Assembly (NCBI GenBank): GCA_034716535.1 | Contig: JAYEJW010000554.1 | Location: 1 to 6,646, forward strand | DNA length: 6,646 nt | DNA from: JAYEJW01 sp034716535 | GTDB taxonomy: Bacteria > Pseudomonadota > Gammaproteobacteria > Chromatiales > Chromatiaceae | Direction of reading: 5' to 3' | Part shown: positions 4,024 to 6,646 of the stretch, in pieces | Layout: every line of letters begins with the position of its first letter | Numbering within the stretch: position 1 is the first letter of the stretch | Translations under genes and position numbers: made by a program | The notes under the pieces: model-generated | Seen by the model: only the letters and a program-made list of their open reading frames with translations | What the model was told of the DNA's origin: nothing | Database searches by the model: none

Positions 4024-6556
4024 AGAGATACGGGCAATCGAAAACGCTCGGCCCAACTTCCACGTTTGGATGGGCCTTACACCAGATCCGGAAGAGATTC
4101 CGGACGCGCTGAAGAGGGTCGATCAATGGGTCGTCTGGCGCGCCGAGCCCAAACCGGACGGGCGGCGCTCGAAGGTCCCGTACGCGCCTTCCACGGGCCG
4201 CAGGGCAAGCAGCACCGACCCACGGACCTGGAGTGACTGGCCGACCGCATGGGGCGCGTACGAGGAGGCGCCAGAGGTTTACGCCGGTGTTGGTTTCGTC
4301 CTGACAGAATCCGACCAGTTTGTCGGGATAGATCTGGATCACTGCGTAGACGGCGCAACGGGCATCCCGACGACTGAAGCGGCCAACATCGTAGAGCGAT
4401 GCGACACCTATGCCGAAAAATCGCCGTCGGGCACCGGGGTGCGGATCATTGGGTACGGAGCACAGATCACCGCCGCCTGCCCCGAGCGTGGAATCGAGCT
4501 CTACTGTAACGCGCGATTCCTCACGATAACGGGAAGGCGACTCACTAGCGCGGATCCCAGTCCTGTCCCTGAGGCGGTCCTGCAGGAGCTGGCGGCGGAG
4601 GCCCGCGGCGTAAGGCGAGAGGCTGGCAGTTTCGACCAAGGGGCGACAGTAAGCGTAGATGCAACCCAAGTTCGCGACCTGCGCTCGGCCTTGGCCGCCA
4701 TGCGGTCAGATGATCGGGATCTGTGGGTCAGGATGGGGATGGCGCTCAAGGAATTCGGCGACGTGGGACGGGGGCTATGGCTCGAATGGTCGCAGACCTC
4801 GGAAAAGTACAACCCCGCGGACGCAGCCCGGGTTTGGGACTCGCTCCAACCCGAGAGGACCGGCTACGCGGCCGTCTTCGCTGCAGGGAAACGCAGTGGC
4901 TGGGTCAACCCGAAAGGCCAAGAGAGGCCGGAATCAGGGCGTGCACAGACAGAGGTTCCACCTGAATCCAACGCACGGTCGGTGGCATCAAGCAACAGCG
5001 TAGAGGCGCGTACCAGCGATGGCTGGCCCCAGCCGAAGCCGATCACGGCCGATCTCCTGCCTGTCCCCGCGTTCGATGCAGAGGTCCTCCTGCCCTCCCC
5101 GTTACGGGAATGGGTGATGGACGAGGCGGACCGGATGCCCTGCCCTCCCGATTACGTCGCCGCCGCAGTCGTTGTCGAGCTGGGCTCGGTCATCGGCGCT
5201 CGGTGCGCGATACGGCCCAAGTCCCAAGACGACTGGGAGGTAGTCACAAACCTCTGGGGTGGTGCTGTTGGGCCGCCGTCAGCGAAGAAGACGCCGGCTG
5301 TCAACGCCGCGCTGAAGCCGTTGGGGCAGCTAATAGAGCAGGCGTCCGCAGAACACCAAAACGCCGAGGCCGAGTTTGAGATTACCGAGACGATCTTGGA
5401 TGCCCGGAAAGGCGCACTGGACAAGAAAATCAAAGACGCTGCAAAAGCCGGAAAACAACAGGACCTCGACAAGTTCGTTGCGGAATGGCGCGACTTCCGC
5501 GACGAGGCGCCGGTACCGCCCATATTGCGGCGGTACAAAACGAACGATACCACCGTAGAAAAATTGGGCGAACTGCTTCGCGATAATCCGCGAGGAGTAC
5601 TCGTTCAACGCGACGAGCTGGTGGGGCTTGTGTCTGTCTGGGACAAGGACGGACGAGAAGGTGATCGTGCTTTCTTCCTTGAGGGTTGGAACGGAATCTC
5701 CAGCTTCGATACGGATCGTATCAAGCGCGGGTCGATCTTCATCCCGAATCTGTGCGTATCCATCTTCGGGGGGATCCAACCGGATAAGCTGACCCGGTAT
5801 CTGGAGCAGGCGCAAGACGCCCTCGCGAACGACGGCATGCTTCAGCGGTTCCAGGTGCTCGTCTATCCGGATGACCCTACCTGGGAATGGCGGAATCGCG
5901 GTCCGGACATCGAAGTCCGGCGACGCATCTTCGGTCTTTTTGAGGCCATCGCGGACTTCAATCCAGAAGCTTGGGGGGCTTTGCCGGCAGACGAGGGAGC
6001 CAAGTTCCCCTATTTTGTCTTCGACGAGAGGGCCCAGGAGGTATTCATCGAGTGGTCCGAGGAATTGCACCGAGTCCGTTTACGCAACGAGGAAGACCCG
6101 ATCATCGGGCAGCACCTTGCCAAGTACGACAAGCTGTTTCCGGCGCTCGCGCACGTATTTCATCTGGTGGACTGCGCAGTGTCGGGTGGACGTGGCCAGG
6201 TGACCCCGGAGGCCGCATTGCGTGCAGCGGCCTGGTGTGAGTACCTGGAGGGCCATGCTCGACGTTGCTACGGACTGCTCGCCGATGACGGCCTGAGGGC
6301 CGCGCAGGCCCTGGCCGCAAAGATCGCGAAGGGCCAACTCGCGGAGGGTTTCACTGCGCGGGACGTGCGGCGACACCAGTGGAGCTATCTCAAGAGCGGC
6401 GAGGCCGTTGAGGCGGCACTCGATTGGCTTGAAGACGACGGTTGGATCAGGTCCGAGGACGTGATGTCAGGCTCTTCCGGCGGAAGGCCCAAGGTGCTGT
6501 ATCACATCAACCCGGCAGCGCGGGCGGGGCGCGGACCGGGGGGCGAGAATGGCTAA
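4016..6556 (+). CDS. phage-type primase-helicase (PrimPol-like, PriCT-2, DUF3987 ATPase)
   Basis: This 846-residue replication protein probably primes and unwinds the element's DNA. Residues 28-195 resemble the primase-polymerase-like domain of NrS-1-type proteins: ALKRVDQWVVWR, KVPYAP, the acidic pair in GIDLDHC (D106 and D108), then SPSGTGVRIIG (136-146) and IELYCNARFLTITG (160-173). Residues 219-296 are a PriCT-2 domain (LRSALAAM, WVRMGMALKEFG, ARVWDSL, GKRSGW). A Ser/Glu-rich linker follows (298-345). Residues 352-680 are a DUF3987 ATPase with Walker A GPPSAKKT (419-426) and a Walker B-like VLVQRDEL (528-535). A helical, charged insert (440-495) separates the two motifs. The C-terminal 775-830 looks like a winged helix. 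The usual His of the second primase motif appears to be Arg143, so priming activity is uncertain. It overlaps alpA and the next gene by eight bases each. Confidence 0.92.
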   Translation: MTKEIRAIENARPNFHVWMGLTPDPEEIPDALKRVDQWVVWRAEPKPDGRRSKVPYAPSTGRRASSTDPRTWSDWPTAWGAYEEAPEVYAGVGFVLTESDQFVGIDLDHCVDGATGIPTTEAANIVERCDTYAEKSPSGTGVRIIGYGAQITAACPERGIELYCNARFLTITGRRLTSADPSPVPEAVLQELAAEARGVRREAGSFDQGATVSVDATQVRDLRSALAAMRSDDRDLWVRMGMALKEFGDVGRGLWLEWSQTSEKYNPADAARVWDSLQPERTGYAAVFAAGKRSGWVNPKGQERPESGRAQTEVPPESNARSVASSNSVEARTSDGWPQPKPITADLLPVPAFDAEVLLPSPLREWVMDEADRMPCPPDYVAAAVVVELGSVIGARCAIRPKSQDDWEVVTNLWGGAVGPPSAKKTPAVNAALKPLGQLIEQASAEHQNAEAEFEITETILDARKGALDKKIKDAAKAGKQQDLDKFVAEWRDFRDEAPVPPILRRYKTNDTTVEKLGELLRDNPRGVLVQRDELVGLVSVWDKDGREGDRAFFLEGWNGISSFDTDRIKRGSIFIPNLCVSIFGGIQPDKLTRYLEQAQDALANDGMLQRFQVLVYPDDPTWEWRNRGPDIEVRRRIFGLFEAIADFNPEAWGALPADEGAKFPYFVFDERAQEVFIEWSEELHRVRLRNEEDPIIGQHLAKYDKLFPALAHVFHLVDCAVSGGRGQVTPEAALRAAAWCEYLEGHARRCYGLLADDGLRAAQALAAKIAKGQLAEGFTARDVRRHQWSYLKSGEAVEAALDWLEDDGWIRSEDVMSGSSGGRPKVLYHINPAARAGRGPGGENG

Positions 6557-6646
6557 TTGGCTTGATCGTGCACGGCGCGAATTGCGGAATCCTGGCTGGG
6601 ATTCCACTGCCAAAACTGACGAAACATCAATTTCGTCAGTTTTGGC
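6549..6646 (+). CDS. N-terminal part of a small element gene, cut by the window edge
   Basis: An ATG at 6549 overlaps the primase stop by eight bases and opens a frame that runs off the window: MANWLDRARREL, then a segment with AKTDETSISSVLA. A weak purine-rich site (GGGGGGCGAGA) precedes it. From memory, short proteins beginning with a WLxRAR-type helix and carrying a TDET/SVL segment occur between DUF3987 genes and tyrosine integrases in similar islands; I cannot verify this. Function is unknown. The codons from 6609 onward coincide with a perfect palindrome, so part of the peptide may be dictated by a DNA or RNA structure. Confidence 0.65.
   Translation, partial: MANWLDRARRELRNPGWDSTAKTDETSISSVL
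6609..6646. repeat. perfect palindrome, 16-bp arms, 6-base loop
   Basis: The arm GCCAAAACTGACGAAA (6609-6624) is matched exactly by its reverse complement (6631-6646) around CATCAA. It is the longest perfect inverted repeat I found in the window and lies inside an open reading frame. The final base of the window is the final base of the second arm. Possible roles are a recombination or integrase-binding site, a replication structure, a repeated mobile palindrome, or a strong mRNA hairpin between the primase gene and downstream genes. Confidence 0.95.

Noticed and set aside
3854..4669. 271-residue minus-strand open frame
   Set aside because: It is antisense to alpA and the primase domain, both strongly supported.
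5330..6070. 246-residue minus-strand open frame
   Set aside because: It is antisense to the DUF3987 ATPase domain and is a codon-bias shadow.
1..6646. tRNA genes, CRISPR arrays and insertion-sequence ends
   Set aside because: I looked for T-arm-like motifs, regular spaced repeats and transposase motifs and saw none. Reading by eye could miss a degenerate tRNA.

Overview
The window is GC-rich DNA that reads like the accessory region of a proteobacterium. A gamma- or betaproteobacterial host, for example of the Xanthomonas or Thioalkalivibrio kind, would fit the protein families, but the sequence does not fix a genus. Its right half is the replication module of an integrative element or phage satellite. 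Its left half is a patch of decayed and little-studied accessory genes.

Left part (1-2287). The first 311 bases hold no gene I can support. They contain several short inverted repeats and a strong intrinsic terminator at 274-298. At 312-620 a possible small Cys-containing peptide lies on the minus strand, with a stable hairpin at 450-492 that may belong to a phage-type (C4-like) antisense RNA. At 621-845 lies the last ~75 codons of a type I restriction subunit gene (hsdR) on the plus strand, with two in-frame stop codons, so it is a dead remnant. Facing it on the minus strand is an intact 225-residue protein of a DUF6946-like family (887-1564). I think it carries a PD-(D/E)XK-type nuclease signature. 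Upstream of that, on the same strand, is a 190-residue membrane-anchored protein joining a cold-shock domain to an excalibur domain (1715-2287).

Middle (2288-3091). About 800 bases separate the minus-strand genes from a rightward gene set. I see no supported gene there, only a 7-bp hairpin at 2639-2658 and presumably the divergent promoters.

Right part (3092-6646). Rightward genes follow in order: an unrecognised 170-residue basic coiled-coil protein, a structured 89-base gap, an AlpA-family regulator, an 846-residue primase-helicase (PrimPol-like N terminus, PriCT-2, DUF3987 ATPase), and the start of a small gene cut off by the window edge. The alpA/primase and primase/small-gene pairs each overlap by 8 bases, which suggests one translationally coupled operon. 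Such modules usually sit next to a tyrosine integrase, which would lie just beyond the right edge. The partial gene contains a perfect 16-bp-arm palindrome that ends exactly at the last base of the window.

Working model (inference): AlpA controls the element, the primase-helicase replicates its DNA after excision, and the left part is cargo or old insertion debris. The most novel points are the coding palindrome, the nuclease-like protein, the structured RNA candidates at 450-492 and 3611-3651, and the cold-shock/excalibur fusion.
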